Below, piece by piece: positions 37,255 through 46,363 of a stretch of 64,000 bases of DNA. The notes under the pieces were generated by a model. That model worked only from the letters and a program-made list of their open reading frames with translations. It did no database searches and was not told where the DNA came from. This DNA comes from Christiangramia sediminis. Its GTDB lineage: Bacteria > Bacteroidota > Bacteroidia > Flavobacteriales > Flavobacteriaceae. Position 1 is the stretch's first letter; every line of letters starts with the position of its first letter. The translations under genes and the position numbers were made by a program. The DNA lies in assembly GCF_020552705.1 (NCBI RefSeq), contig NZ_JAJBZG010000002.1:1-64000 (forward strand). The letters are read 5' to 3'.

Positions 37255-39639
37255 ATGCTTAAAAATTTCATCAAAATATCCTGGCGAAGAATCAAAGCCG
37301 ATAAAACATTCTCTTTCATCAATATTCTTGGACTTTCGATTGGATTAACCATAACCATCTTACTATTCCTGTTTGTATTGCAGGAGCGAAGTTTTGATAC
37401 GATGTATGCTAATAAAGAACGTATCTACCGGGTGATCTTTAATACCTCTGAGGAGCGAAATAATGAAGTTTGGGCAACAGTACCCGCCGCGCTAAAACCC
37501 GCTGCTGCTATTGAAATTCCGGAAATACAGAAATCTGCCAGATTATGGGATCATGATTTTGGAAAAACCGCGTCTATTGAAGCCAACAATCAGCAATTCA
37601 CCGAGCAAAAATTATATTACGCGGATGCAGAATTCCTGGATATTTTTCAACCTGAATTTATCTACGGAAATTCAAAAAGTGCTCTGGAAAGACCTAATAC
37701 CATTGTTATTTCTGAATCTACCGCTGAAAAGTATTTCGGGAAAACGAATCCTATCGGGCAGATGATTGGTATAGACAATAAGCAAAAAATGGAGATCACC
37801 GGGGTTTATATGGACTTTCCGGCAAATTCCAGCCTGGATGGTAATATGATCGCCTCTTTTAATTCCATCGGTTTTTATGATGATCCTACCTGGGGAAATG
37901 CCAGTTTTGAGACTTATTTTCTTCTGAACGAGCAAGCAAACCGTACACAGGTTACCAAAAAAATGCAACAACTTGTTGATGCTAATGTGGAAAAAGAACA
38001 CCAATGGTATACCTTATCGCTACAACCTTTGGAGAAAATGCACCTCTACTCTTCAGATATCAAAAGTGCTTTCTCCTCAAAAACTGGAAGTATTGAGGAA
38101 GTTCGAAATTTCAGCTTACTGGCAATTTTAATTTTATTGATCGCCTGTATTAATTATATGAATCTTGCCACGGCGAGATCCCAAAAAAGTACCAAAGACG
38201 TAGGGATCAATAAAACGCTTGGTGCATCCAGCAAAATATTGATCTTGCGATTCTTTACCGAAACAGGTTTTGTTACTTTACTGTCTATCTTTCTTGCTTT
38301 GATTTTTACAGTTTTGGCGATTCCTTTTTTTGAGAGTATCGTGGGCGTAGATCTTTCCACTAAATTTCTTTGGTCTTCTGAATTTGCTATCGCGCTTATC
38401 GCTATTTGGATGATCACCACGCTCATTGCGGGTTCTTTCCCAGCATTTCACCTTTCAAAATTTTCCCCGATGGAAGTGATCAGGTCTGGAACCAATAAAA
38501 ATAGTTTTACAGCGATCTTAAGAAAAGGCCTAGTAATTGTCCAGTTTTCCGCCTCTGTGATATTGATCATCAGCGCGATTGTGATTTACAATCAGCTGGA
38601 ATTTATGAGGAATAAGAATCTTGGATACAATCCTGATAATACTGTGGCGATCTCAATCGCTGCTGTAAATTCTGAAAGGGAAATGCAAATGCTTAGAAAT
38701 GAATTTGAAAGTCTATCTGAAGTTTCCTCTACAACCATGACTCAGGGATTCCCGGGAATCAGCGTTAGTGGGCGTTCGCTTTATAGAAACATGAATTCAG
38801 ACGAAGCGATGTCTCTGCAAACTAATCGTACCACGGGTGGGATTGTGGAAACACTTCAACTTAAATTACTGGCTGGAAAAGATTTACCAGCAACTAAACA
38901 GGAAGGCGATTCTATAGTAGATGTCCTACTCAATAAAAAAGCGGTGGAATTCCTTGGAATGGAACCACAGGAAGCAATAGGTAAGAATCTAATTGCCCAA
39001 TTAGGACCTAATGCCTATGTGATTGGGGTGGTAGATGATTTCAATTTTTCATCCTTGCGTTCTCCAATTGGTGGTTATGCTTTTAATAATGGTTTTGAGC
39101 CGCTTCAATATATGCTGGTTCGGTTTGAAAGTGAAGAACTGCCGGCCACGGTGGAAAAATTCAGAAGTAAATTTGCGGAAGTGGTACCATCTTCTGCATT
39201 TGATTATACGTTTCTAGATAAGAATGTAGAACAGATGTATTCCAGGGATCGTCGCACGGCGACCGTTGCGCTCATTTTTGCCGGGCTTGCAATTTTTGTA
39301 GCCTGCCTGGGACTTTTTGGTCTTGCCGCATTTATGGCGGAACAACGTACCAAGGAAATTGGAATTCGAAAAATATTAGGTGCCAGCATTACTGGTATTA
39401 TTGGACTGCTTTCCAAAGATTTCGTAAAACTAGTATTCTTTGCACTCATCATCGCTTTCCCGCTGGCTTATTGGTTTGCGTATAAATGGCTTCAGGAATT
39501 TGTGTACCGCATCGAGATTAACTGGCAAATTTTTCTATACGCCGGGCTGATCGCACTGCTCATAGCAATTACAACGGTAAGTTTCCAGGCTCTCAAAGCA
39601 GCGATTTCTAATCCTGTTAATTCATTAAAAAACGATTAA
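37255..39639 (+). CDS. MacB/FtsX-type ABC permease 6
   Basis: This 794-residue paralogue begins MLKNFIKISWRRIKADK and ends VNSLKND. The first coupling motif is altered to DVGINKTLGASSKIL (N replaces the usual R); the second, EIGIRKILGASITGI, is standard. It is separated from permeases 1-5 by the DUF2807 gene and followed after 11 bp by the second ATPase, so it may be that ATPase's preferred partner. Confidence 0.92.
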   Translation: MLKNFIKISWRRIKADKTFSFINILGLSIGLTITILLFLFVLQERSFDTMYANKERIYRVIFNTSEERNNEVWATVPAALKPAAAIEIPEIQKSARLWDHDFGKTASIEANNQQFTEQKLYYADAEFLDIFQPEFIYGNSKSALERPNTIVISESTAEKYFGKTNPIGQMIGIDNKQKMEITGVYMDFPANSSLDGNMIASFNSIGFYDDPTWGNASFETYFLLNEQANRTQVTKKMQQLVDANVEKEHQWYTLSLQPLEKMHLYSSDIKSAFSSKTGSIEEVRNFSLLAILILLIACINYMNLATARSQKSTKDVGINKTLGASSKILILRFFTETGFVTLLSIFLALIFTVLAIPFFESIVGVDLSTKFLWSSEFAIALIAIWMITTLIAGSFPAFHLSKFSPMEVIRSGTNKNSFTAILRKGLVIVQFSASVILIISAIVIYNQLEFMRNKNLGYNPDNTVAISIAAVNSEREMQMLRNEFESLSEVSSTTMTQGFPGISVSGRSLYRNMNSDEAMSLQTNRTTGGIVETLQLKLLAGKDLPATKQEGDSIVDVLLNKKAVEFLGMEPQEAIGKNLIAQLGPNAYVIGVVDDFNFSSLRSPIGGYAFNNGFEPLQYMLVRFESEELPATVEKFRSKFAEVVPSSAFDYTFLDKNVEQMYSRDRRTATVALIFAGLAIFVACLGLFGLAAFMAEQRTKEIGIRKILGASITGIIGLLSKDFVKLVFFALIIAFPLAYWFAYKWLQEFVYRIEINWQIFLYAGLIALLIAITTVSFQALKAAISNPVNSLKND

Positions 39640-39650
39640 AATATATAGTA

Positions 39651-40316
39651 ATGTTAAAATTAAATCACCTCTATAAATGGGTTAAATCTGGCGGAAAAAG
39701 AATTTTTCTGCTGAACGATCTAAGCCTGAACGTCAAACAAGGAGAGTTTCTTTCCATCATGGGACCTTCTGGTTCTGGAAAATCTACTTTACTGAACATT
39801 ATTGCCATGCTAGATGAATTCCAGGAAGGTGAATATTATTTTGAAGACGAAGCGATCCACCAGCTTAAACCGAAAAAAAGAACAGAGATCTTCAACGAGA
39901 ATATCGGGTTTATTTTCCAGGCGTATCATTTGCTGGACGATCTAACCGTATATGAAAATATTGAAACACCCCTACTCTATAAAAATGTAAAAAGCTCAGA
40001 AAGAAAAGCTTTGGTGGCTGACATTCTGGATCGTTTTAATATCGTTGGTAAAAAGGATCTTTTCCCTCATCAATTAAGTGGTGGGCAACAACAACTTGTA
40101 GGTATTGCGCGTGCCCTAATCATCAAACCAAAGCTGATCCTGGCAGATGAACCTACCGGAAATCTCAACTCCAAACAAAGCGACGAAATCATGCAGCTTT
40201 TCAATGAACTAAACCAGGAAGGCGTCACCATCATCCAGGCGACTCACTCTGAAAGCAATGCCGAATATGGCTCACGAACTATTCATCTTTTAGACGGCAG
40301 CGCCACAAAACTATAA
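39651..40316 (+). CDS. ABC transporter ATPase (MacB/LolD type), second copy
   Basis: This 221-residue ATPase has Walker [10 protein letters not shown], signature [14 protein letters not shown], Walker [13 protein letters not shown] and H-loop ATHSES. In the signature the usual R after QQQ is L. In Walker B the D-loop Asp (NLD) is Asn (NLN); both differ from the first ATPase. It is therefore a diverged paralogue rather than a recent copy. It lies between permease 6 and the TolC gene. Confidence 0.92.
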   Translation: MLKLNHLYKWVKSGGKRIFLLNDLSLNVKQGEFLSIMGPSGSGKSTLLNIIAMLDEFQEGEYYFEDEAIHQLKPKKRTEIFNENIGFIFQAYHLLDDLTVYENIETPLLYKNVKSSERKALVADILDRFNIVGKKDLFPHQLSGGQQQLVGIARALIIKPKLILADEPTGNLNSKQSDEIMQLFNELNQEGVTIIQATHSESNAEYGSRTIHLLDGSATKL

Positions 40317-40326
40317 AATCACTATT

Positions 40327-41745
40327 TTGAAAAAATTCATCATATTATTTCTTATCATCACAAATGTATTATCCGCACAGAATTCTTCAGAAAATGGATT
40401 ATCCCTGGAAGAATGTATCAACCTGGCCATCGATAATAACATAAATTTTAAAAGATCCAGTTTGCGGTCTGAAACAGAAGAACTCAATTTTCGTGCAACG
40501 AAGTCCCAGGTGCTACCAACTATTAACGGAAGTTACAGTTATGCTGTAAATAAAGGGCGGAGTATAGATCCTTACACAAACGATGTGATCGACCAGCAGT
40601 TTAGTTTTAGTAATGCCGGTTTGCGTTTAAATGCCCGGATTTTTAATGGTTTTGAACTTAGAAACAGTATTCAGCGGGACCGTTATAATATGGAAGCTGC
40701 TGAAGCCGAAAAGGAAGCCGAGAGGCAACAATTAATTCTTGATGTTACGCTGGCTTATTTTCAGATTCTTAATAATCGTGATCTACTGGAACTTGCTAAA
40801 CTTAGGCTGGAAAGTACAAAAAAGCAGACCAATCGGGTTCAAACACTTAATGAACAGGGCGAAGGTAATCCGGCAGATTATACAGATATTCAAGGACAAA
40901 TAAGCAATGACAGGTCTGCGGTGATCGCTGCTGAGAATCAGTTGAAACAATCTAATCTGGAACTTGCTCAGTTGCTAAATATAGATTCTCAAATTAGCAT
41001 TGAAAATTTCCAGGTGTTACCTGAAATTACAGCATACGATCTTACTGCGGAAGAAGTCTATTCAGAATCCCTGGAAAACCTGGAGGTTTTTGAAGGACGA
41101 CGATTGCGACTGGATGCAGCGGAAGAAGATGTTGCCGTAGCCAGATCCCTATTTTCTCCTGAAGTTTCCCTGTTCGCACAGATGAATACCAATTTTTCCA
41201 GTCTGGCCAGCCTGCTCAATGAAACCGGTACTCAGGTAGTTGAGACCGGTCAGTTTATAAATATTGATGGAATCAATTATGCGGTACAATCAAACCAAAG
41301 CCAGTTTTCTCAGCAGAATATTCCATATATCGATCAGTTAAACAATAACCTCAGTTCAGTTGCCGGAGTAAGTATCAATATTCCTGTATTCAACGGTTTC
41401 AGGGCTAAAAGAGAGGTGACTCTAAAAAAGATTCAACTTAAAGATGCTGAACTGGAGCTGGAAGACACTAAAAACCAATATCAGCAGGCCATTAAGCAAG
41501 CCTATAATGCCATGCAGGCAGCATATGATAACTACTTTGTTTTACAGGAACAGGTAGCTTCTTACGAGGAATCTTATCGCGTGAATGAGATCCGTTTTCA
41601 GAATGGAGTCTCCAATATTGTGGAATTTATTATTAGCAAAAACAACCTCGATCGCTCGAGGATCAATCTGGCGAATACCAAATATGAGTTTTTAATCCGG
41701 GTTAAAGTTCTGGATTATTATCGAGGCGCCAATTTTTCCAGCTAA
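40327..41745 (+). CDS. TolC family outer-membrane efflux protein
   Basis: This 472-residue protein starts at a TTG codon directly before a signal peptide (KKFIILFLIITNVLSAQ). It has two outer-membrane efflux repeats of about 200 residues each, rich in coiled-coil (for example LELAKLRLESTKKQTNRVQTL and a later LKDAELELEDTKNQYQQA), with the typical GVSNIVEFIISKNNLDRSR region near the C-terminus. It completes an adaptor-ABC-TolC tripartite exporter and ends the operon; an inverted repeat lies about 80 bp downstream. Confidence 0.93.
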   Translation: MKKFIILFLIITNVLSAQNSSENGLSLEECINLAIDNNINFKRSSLRSETEELNFRATKSQVLPTINGSYSYAVNKGRSIDPYTNDVIDQQFSFSNAGLRLNARIFNGFELRNSIQRDRYNMEAAEAEKEAERQQLILDVTLAYFQILNNRDLLELAKLRLESTKKQTNRVQTLNEQGEGNPADYTDIQGQISNDRSAVIAAENQLKQSNLELAQLLNIDSQISIENFQVLPEITAYDLTAEEVYSESLENLEVFEGRRLRLDAAEEDVAVARSLFSPEVSLFAQMNTNFSSLASLLNETGTQVVETGQFINIDGINYAVQSNQSQFSQQNIPYIDQLNNNLSSVAGVSINIPVFNGFRAKREVTLKKIQLKDAELELEDTKNQYQQAIKQAYNAMQAAYDNYFVLQEQVASYEESYRVNEIRFQNGVSNIVEFIISKNNLDRSRINLANTKYEFLIRVKVLDYYRGANFSS

Positions 41746-41822
41746 TTGTTCTATTCCTTATCCTCTACTCATGTTAGCAGTCATTTTGTATTAATAAAGT
41801 GGAGATCATAAGTGCGTCCTAT

Positions 41823-41867
41823 GCTGTTTTTACTTTACGCTTATCTACTGAACACTATAAAAACAGC
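41823..41867. repeat. Inverted repeat after the TolC gene
   Basis: GCTGTTTTTA and TAAAAACAGC are perfect 10-bp arms around a 25-base loop. No strong T-run follows, so it is a weak terminator candidate; an mRNA-end stabilising hairpin is also possible. Confidence 0.4.
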
Positions 41868-42004
41868 AAAGTTTCCATGCGCAAGGTTAGTTCTGGGAGA
41901 AATGGGGCCTTAAACTTCCTATGTACATTAATCAAAATTTCCTGCTTCCTGCAGCTATTAATTTAAAATTGATTACTACAAAAATTCAATTTTCTAAAAT
42001 TATC

Positions 42005-43036
42005 CTATAACTTGATAACATCAATAATAGCAATCATCGATGAAAGATCCTCTGGATTTGCAATTGGAGTGATATTAAAATCATTTGAATAATAATCGTA
42101 ACTAAATAAGTTAAGTCCATTCTGCCCTATTAATGAAATTATTTTATCATTGTATGGGTTCACAAAAGTTTTGTGCGCGAAATGAATAGCAGAGATCCGT
42201 GGAATAGATGCTAACTCCTCCAAACTTTCAGAGCCTATATCATAGATATATGGCTTTACAGCCCCACCGTAACCTGAATTCAACAGAGGAGCAAAACCAA
42301 GTAATTTATTAGTATTTGGTATTGCAGCAAGATTCATGAGACCTGTCTCAATGTTCTCCTGTGATAAAACCTTAATGGTTTTATTGGAAAGATCAACTTC
42401 CAGAAGATCAGCATCGCTCACTCGGGAATTTTTCGATGCGCTAACATATATTTTTTGATTAATTAATTGGGAGGAGAATACATTTTGATAACCCAGCGTA
42501 TTTAAATCAATATCCTCTAAGACCAGAATGTTATATGTGTCCGGATCCAACCTGGCAATCTTTATTGGTTTGTTCATAGTAGGACTATCAAATTCATGTC
42601 TAATGATTCCTACTAGATTATTTTGTCTTTCATCCCAATCCAATGACATAAAGCCAGGAACACTTCCGAACTCTTCCGGAAAATCTAATTCAATCATTTC
42701 ACTATTTCCGGTCTCTCGGTTTCGTATAAATAATCGTGGTTGTGGTGGATCAAACCAGGATTCGTAGATATAAGTATTTTCTGAAGAAGAGGTTACAGTA
42801 TTGAATATAGTATTAAACTCCAAGCCCGGAATATTTCCTGCGAGCTCCACTACTCCACTTTGATCTCCAATAGTAAATAGTTTCCCATCATTTCTTAGGG
42901 CAATATATTGAAACTCATCCTCTATTAACGGTTCTTCAGGTTGCGGTGTTTCTTCATTGGGTTCAGAATCTTTAGAACAAGAAACAAAGATTAAACTAAG
43001 AATCAGTAAAAGGTGAAATCTTGAAAATTTTAACAT
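42005..43036 (-). CDS. Lipoprotein with probable beta-propeller-like repeats, function unknown
   Basis: This 343-residue protein has a lipoprotein signal (LLLILSLIFVSC, Cys20) followed by an acidic linker (KDSEPNEETPQPEEPLIEDE). The mature part has repeated strand segments such as LFTIGDQSGVVELAGNIPG, LFIRNRETGNSEMIEL and YIYDIGSESLEELASIP, which look like propeller blades. I do not recognise a named family. It is monocistronic and convergent with the efflux operon; no promoter box is evident upstream. Confidence 0.75.
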   Translation of the reverse strand: MLKFSRFHLLLILSLIFVSCSKDSEPNEETPQPEEPLIEDEFQYIALRNDGKLFTIGDQSGVVELAGNIPGLEFNTIFNTVTSSSENTYIYESWFDPPQPRLFIRNRETGNSEMIELDFPEEFGSVPGFMSLDWDERQNNLVGIIRHEFDSPTMNKPIKIARLDPDTYNILVLEDIDLNTLGYQNVFSSQLINQKIYVSASKNSRVSDADLLEVDLSNKTIKVLSQENIETGLMNLAAIPNTNKLLGFAPLLNSGYGGAVKPYIYDIGSESLEELASIPRISAIHFAHKTFVNPYNDKIISLIGQNGLNLFSYDYYSNDFNITPIANPEDLSSMIAIIDVIKL

Positions 43037-43370
43037 CGTTAGCGTTATGTTTTTAGGTGATGAAAATAGTACATTTTCATTTTAATTATTTAGCCATGCA
43101 CAAAAAAATCATACTTACCAGAAATGAGCTCTTTTCCCTAGTGTAAGAGTATCCCCTGACCTATTTCACTGAAAAATATATGTTTCGTTCTATAGCATTA
43201 AACGAATTTGCGAATGTTTTTGAAACTCCTTTACCACCAAACGGTTACTGATCAAAGAAAAATTTTATCGTCGGCCCCTTCCGGAAGTTTTGAGCAGGCT
43301 ATTCTGATATTCTAATATCATCAAACGTTAAACCTATTCTAAACCCAATTCCAGAACCTAATACTATTTA
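43037..43370. other. Gene-free stretch between divergent genes
   Basis: I see no reading frame longer than about 20 codons and no recognisable RNA in this interval. It is AT-rich and separates the minus-strand lipoprotein gene from the promoter of the DoxX operon. Confidence 0.6.
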
Positions 43371-43378
43371 TATATTTG
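43371..43378 (+). promoter_or_regulatory. Promoter -7 box of the DoxX/MarR operon
   Basis: TATATTTG fits TAnnTTTG and lies 40 bp before the preferred GTG start. The palindrome at 43385-43401 begins seven bases downstream, at the expected transcription start. Confidence 0.6.
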
Positions 43379-43384
43379 CATCGC

Positions 43385-43401
43385 ACACGATATAGTCGTG
43401 T
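43385..43401. promoter_or_regulatory. Palindromic operator candidate for the OhrR-like MarR protein
   Basis: ACACGA-TATAG-TCGTGT is a perfect 6-bp inverted repeat with a 5-bp centre, placed just after the promoter -7 box. MarR proteins typically bind such 15-20 bp palindromes overlapping their own promoter, and a MarR gene is second in this operon. Confidence 0.6.
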
Positions 43402-43418
43402 TTATAAATAAATATAGT

Positions 43419-43844
43419 GTGAAAAATTTTATTCAAACCACTACCCTACAGAAAGTTTTTAGAATCCTACTGGCAATATTTATGATCTATGCTGGATTTA
43501 GTCACCTAACTTTTAATCGCATCGAATTTCAGAGTCAGGTACCAGATTGGGTTCCAGTGAGTAAAGATATTGTGGTCATACTTTCAGGTATCGTAGAGAT
43601 GATACTTGGTCTTACGCTGCTATTCTGGAAAAAACAACGTGTAAATATAGGATGGTTACTGGCCCTGTTTTTCGTACTGATCTTTCCCGGCAACGTAGCC
43701 CAGTATCTGGACGGCAGAGATGCATTTGGAGTGTTAGATTCAGACAGAGCCAGACTTATCAGGTTATTTTTTCAGCCGGTACTAATTGCATGGGCCCTCT
43801 GGTCTACCGGAGCCTGGCAAGCCCGGAGAATTTCAAAAAAATAA
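43419..43844 (+). CDS. DoxX-like membrane protein
   Basis: This is a protein of about 141 residues with four hydrophobic helices and DoxX-type features: IFMIYAGFSHLTF, VVILSGIVEMILGLTLLF and a DGRDAFGVLD loop. I prefer the GTG at 43419 (VKNFIQTTTL). The longer frame from GTG 43398 would start inside the palindromic operator and at the likely transcript start. Its stop is 3 bp before the MarR gene. DoxX proteins are linked to redox and thiol chemistry in other bacteria; the precise reaction is unknown. Confidence 0.82.
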   Translation: MKNFIQTTTLQKVFRILLAIFMIYAGFSHLTFNRIEFQSQVPDWVPVSKDIVVILSGIVEMILGLTLLFWKKQRVNIGWLLALFFVLIFPGNVAQYLDGRDAFGVLDSDRARLIRLFFQPVLIAWALWSTGAWQARRISKK

Positions 43845-43847
43845 CAC

Positions 43848-44315
43848 ATGGAAAAGGAGGAACAACTTAAGCTTGAAAATCAGATCTGTTTTCCAATCTA
43901 TTCGGTTTCCAGGCTGATCACCAGGGCCTACAAGCCGTACCTGGAGAAACTAGATCTAACCTATCCGCAGTATTTGGTATTACTGGTATTATGGGAAGAG
44001 AACAGTCTTTCGGTAAATAAGATCGGCCAAAAATTATTATTGAATACCAATACGCTTTCTCCACTTATTAAAAGAATGGAGAAAAATGAATTGCTAACGC
44101 GAAACAGATCTAAGGATGATGAGCGAACTGTGTTAGTGAGTTTGACGGAAAAGGGTTTAAGCCTAAAAGATAAGGCATCCTCCATTCCGCAAGATTTGTT
44201 AAATATATTACTTAATCAAGACGTGGAATTTTCAGATGTTATTCTATTGAAAAAAACCCTTGACTCCTGGATCGATATCCTGGCACAGGATTCTGAAAGC
44301 ACTACTAATAAATAA
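43848..44315 (+). CDS. OhrR-like MarR family redox regulator
   Basis: This 155-residue winged-helix repressor has the OhrR N-terminal pattern QICFPIYSVSRLITRAYKPY. Cys14, Tyr28 and Tyr39 align, offset by one, with the Cys15/Tyr29/Tyr40 redox centre of Bacillus OhrR. The DNA-binding part contains LLLNTNTLSPLIKRMEKNEL and the wing RSKDDERTVLVSLT. No additional C-terminal cysteine is present, so it would be the one-Cys type. It probably represses its own operon at 43385-43401. There is no ohr gene here; the targets are a DoxX, a quinone-oxidoreductase-like enzyme and an SDR, which suggests sensing of quinones or other electrophiles. Confidence 0.88.
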   Translation: MEKEEQLKLENQICFPIYSVSRLITRAYKPYLEKLDLTYPQYLVLLVLWEENSLSVNKIGQKLLLNTNTLSPLIKRMEKNELLTRNRSKDDERTVLVSLTEKGLSLKDKASSIPQDLLNILLNQDVEFSDVILLKKTLDSWIDILAQDSESTTNK

Positions 44316-44326
44316 AAAATAATCTT

Positions 44327-45328
44327 ATGAAAGCATTACAAATTACAAAATACGGAGATCTAAAAGACAGCCTTAAATTTGCTGAAGTTGATAAACCCAA
44401 AATTTCAGATTCTGAGATCCTGATCGCGGTAAAAGCTGCCGCGCTCAATCCCATCGATTATAAAATTGTCCAGGGACACTTGAAAGAAATACTTCAACTT
44501 GATCTTCCTGCAAGTATTGGATACGATGTAAGTGGTGAAATTGTGGAAATAGGTTCAGGGGTCAAAGGTTTTGAAGTTGGAGACGAAGTTTTCAGTAGGG
44601 TTCCGCAGGAATATATGGGAACAGTAGCCGAATTCGTTGCCGTAGATAGCAAAGTGGTTGCTCAAAAACCTGAAAACGTGACTTTTGAAAAAGCCGCTTC
44701 ACTGCCTCTAACTGGCCTTACCGCTATACAGGCCTTGGAAAAAGTTGATCTGAAAAAAGATGACAGAATTTTAATCCACGCGGGTTCCGGCGGAGTGGGA
44801 AGTTTTGCCGTGCAATACGCGAAAGCTAAAGGCGCTATTGTTTATACTACAACCAGCAGCACTAACCTTGACTGGGTAAAAGCTCTGGGTGCAGACCGAG
44901 TGATTGATTATAAGAACGAGGATTATAAGGAGGTGGCCAATAACCTGGATATCGTTTTCGATACTTTGGGTAACGACTATACTTTTGAGGCTTTCGACAT
45001 CATTAAAAAAGGCGGAAGAGTAGCGACCATAGTAGGTCCACCAGATACCGAAAGCGCTAAAAAAATGGGGATAAAGAATTACGAGATGCCCGAAAAACTG
45101 AATAAGCTTATCGAAGAAAAATCAGCTAAGTACAGGCATACCTGGATGCAACCAAATGCCGGTCAATTGAAGGAGATCAAAGCAATGGTCGAGGATCGTA
45201 CGATTAGACCAATTATCGATCTTGTTTATTCTTTTGAAGATGCTGTAAAAGCATTCGAATATTTAGCTACCAGAAGAGCTCAGGGAAAAGTAATTGTTAG
45301 CCTGGCTGAAACTTTCGAGAATCAATAA
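44327..45328 (+). CDS. NADP-dependent zinc-free oxidoreductase (quinone reductase-like MDR)
   Basis: This 333-residue medium-chain dehydrogenase/reductase has a GroES-like N-terminal domain (AAALNPIDYKIVQGHL, GYDVSGEIVEIGSGVKGFEVGDEVF) and a Rossmann domain with ILIHAGSGGVGSFAVQYAKAKGA. The catalytic zinc ligands of alcohol dehydrogenases are absent, as in quinone oxidoreductases and enone reductases. It sits third in the OhrR-like operon, 11 bp after the regulator, consistent with detoxifying reactive carbonyls or quinones. Confidence 0.9.
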   Translation: MKALQITKYGDLKDSLKFAEVDKPKISDSEILIAVKAAALNPIDYKIVQGHLKEILQLDLPASIGYDVSGEIVEIGSGVKGFEVGDEVFSRVPQEYMGTVAEFVAVDSKVVAQKPENVTFEKAASLPLTGLTAIQALEKVDLKKDDRILIHAGSGGVGSFAVQYAKAKGAIVYTTTSSTNLDWVKALGADRVIDYKNEDYKEVANNLDIVFDTLGNDYTFEAFDIIKKGGRVATIVGPPDTESAKKMGIKNYEMPEKLNKLIEEKSAKYRHTWMQPNAGQLKEIKAMVEDRTIRPIIDLVYSFEDAVKAFEYLATRRAQGKVIVSLAETFENQ

Positions 45329-45361
45329 TTAATAGAATTATCAATATAAAAAAGAAAAATT

Positions 45362-45991
45362 ATGAATAAGGAAAATGTATTAGTAGCAGGTGCCAACGGT
45401 ACCACGGGAAGAATCATTATTGATCTTTTAAAGGAATCCAAAACCTATAATCCTGTGGCGATGGTTCGCAAAAAGGAACAGAAGGAAGATTTTGAAAAAA
45501 ATAATGTATCCGCAATCCTTGCCGACCTGGAAGAAGATCTGAGCCACACCACTAAAAATGTACAGAAAGTGATCTTTGCGGCCGGTTCTAAAGGAAAAAA
45601 TATAATAGGTGTAGACCAGGAAGGTGCTAAAAAACTGACCGATGCTGCAAAAAACTCAGGTGCCTCAAAATTTGTGATGTTAAGCTCTATGGGTGCCGAT
45701 AATCCCTCAGTAAGTGACGATCTCAAGGATTACCTAGAAGCGAAGCAGAATGCTGATGAGTATTTAAAATCTAGTGGTATAGACTACAGTATTGTTAGAC
45801 CAGGATCATTGAACGATGATGAAGGTTCAGGTAAAATTAAGCTGGAGAAGAAATTTGATGAATTTGGAGAAATTTCACGAGCAGATGTAGCTAAAACCTT
45901 AATTGAAGTACTGGATGATAAAGTTCGGCATAACGAAGTTTTTGAAATCCTTTCAGGAGATACTGAAATCGAGAAAGCAGTAAGATCATAA
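45362..45991 (+). CDS. Atypical SDR NAD(P)H-binding protein
   Basis: This 209-residue single-domain atypical short-chain dehydrogenase has the nucleotide-binding motif LVAGANGTTGRIIIDLL and the segments KFVMLSSMGADNP and YSIVRPGSLNDDEG. It resembles the YwnB/BLVRB-like or NAD(P)H-binding regulator group, where no classic YxxxK catalytic pair is expected. It is last in the OhrR-like operon, which ends at the terminator 46061-46094. Confidence 0.87.
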   Translation: MNKENVLVAGANGTTGRIIIDLLKESKTYNPVAMVRKKEQKEDFEKNNVSAILADLEEDLSHTTKNVQKVIFAAGSKGKNIIGVDQEGAKKLTDAAKNSGASKFVMLSSMGADNPSVSDDLKDYLEAKQNADEYLKSSGIDYSIVRPGSLNDDEGSGKIKLEKKFDEFGEISRADVAKTLIEVLDDKVRHNEVFEILSGDTEIEKAVRS

Positions 45992-46060
45992 ATTGATCAA
46001 ATTTTAAATTTTAATCTTTTAAAGATTTTCAGGGTTCAACTGAATTTTAAAAAAGAATAA

Positions 46061-46094
46061 AAAGAGCTGAACTTAAACATTCAGCTCTTTTTTT
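46061..46094 (+). terminator. Rho-independent terminator of the OhrR-like operon
   Basis: AAAGAGCTGA and TCAGCTCTTT are perfect 10-bp arms with a 10-base loop, followed by a T-run. Confidence 0.85.
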
Positions 46095-46180
46095 ATGCAG
46101 GAAGATAGTGCCATAAAAAAGAAATATATCATGGTAGAAATAATTTAAACCACTATTGCGTATATTAATAAAAAAAAGAA

Positions 46181-46363
46181 ATGTTTGGATTATTTAAGAA
46201 AAAATCAGAAGTCGAGAAGCTACAACTAGAATACAAGAAGCTTATGGAAGAAGCCCATAAACTATCTACAACGAATCGCAAAATGAGTGATAACAAAACC
46301 TACGAAGCAAACGAAGTTTTAAAAGAGATAGATAAAATCAAAGCACAAAAGAAGAATCCTTAA
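46181..46363 (+). CDS. Lacal_2735 family small protein
   Basis: This 60-residue charged, helical protein (MFGLFKKKSEVEKLQLEYKK...) matches the flavobacterial Lacal_2735 family by start and by the long coiled-coil-like helix. It has no transmembrane segment or catalytic motif. Its function is unknown. It stands alone between a terminator and the porin-like gene. Confidence 0.85.
   Translation: MFGLFKKKSEVEKLQLEYKKLMEEAHKLSTTNRKMSDNKTYEANEVLKEIDKIKAQKKNP

Noticed and set aside
22468-41745. An RND pump, suggested by the adaptor gene
   Set aside because: There is no RND permease of about 1,000 residues; all the inner-membrane proteins are MacB/FtsX-type, so an ABC tripartite exporter fits better.
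43398-43418. Upstream GTG start of the DoxX-like gene
   Set aside because: This GTG lies inside the palindromic operator and at the expected transcript start; the GTG at 43419 leaves room for a leader.
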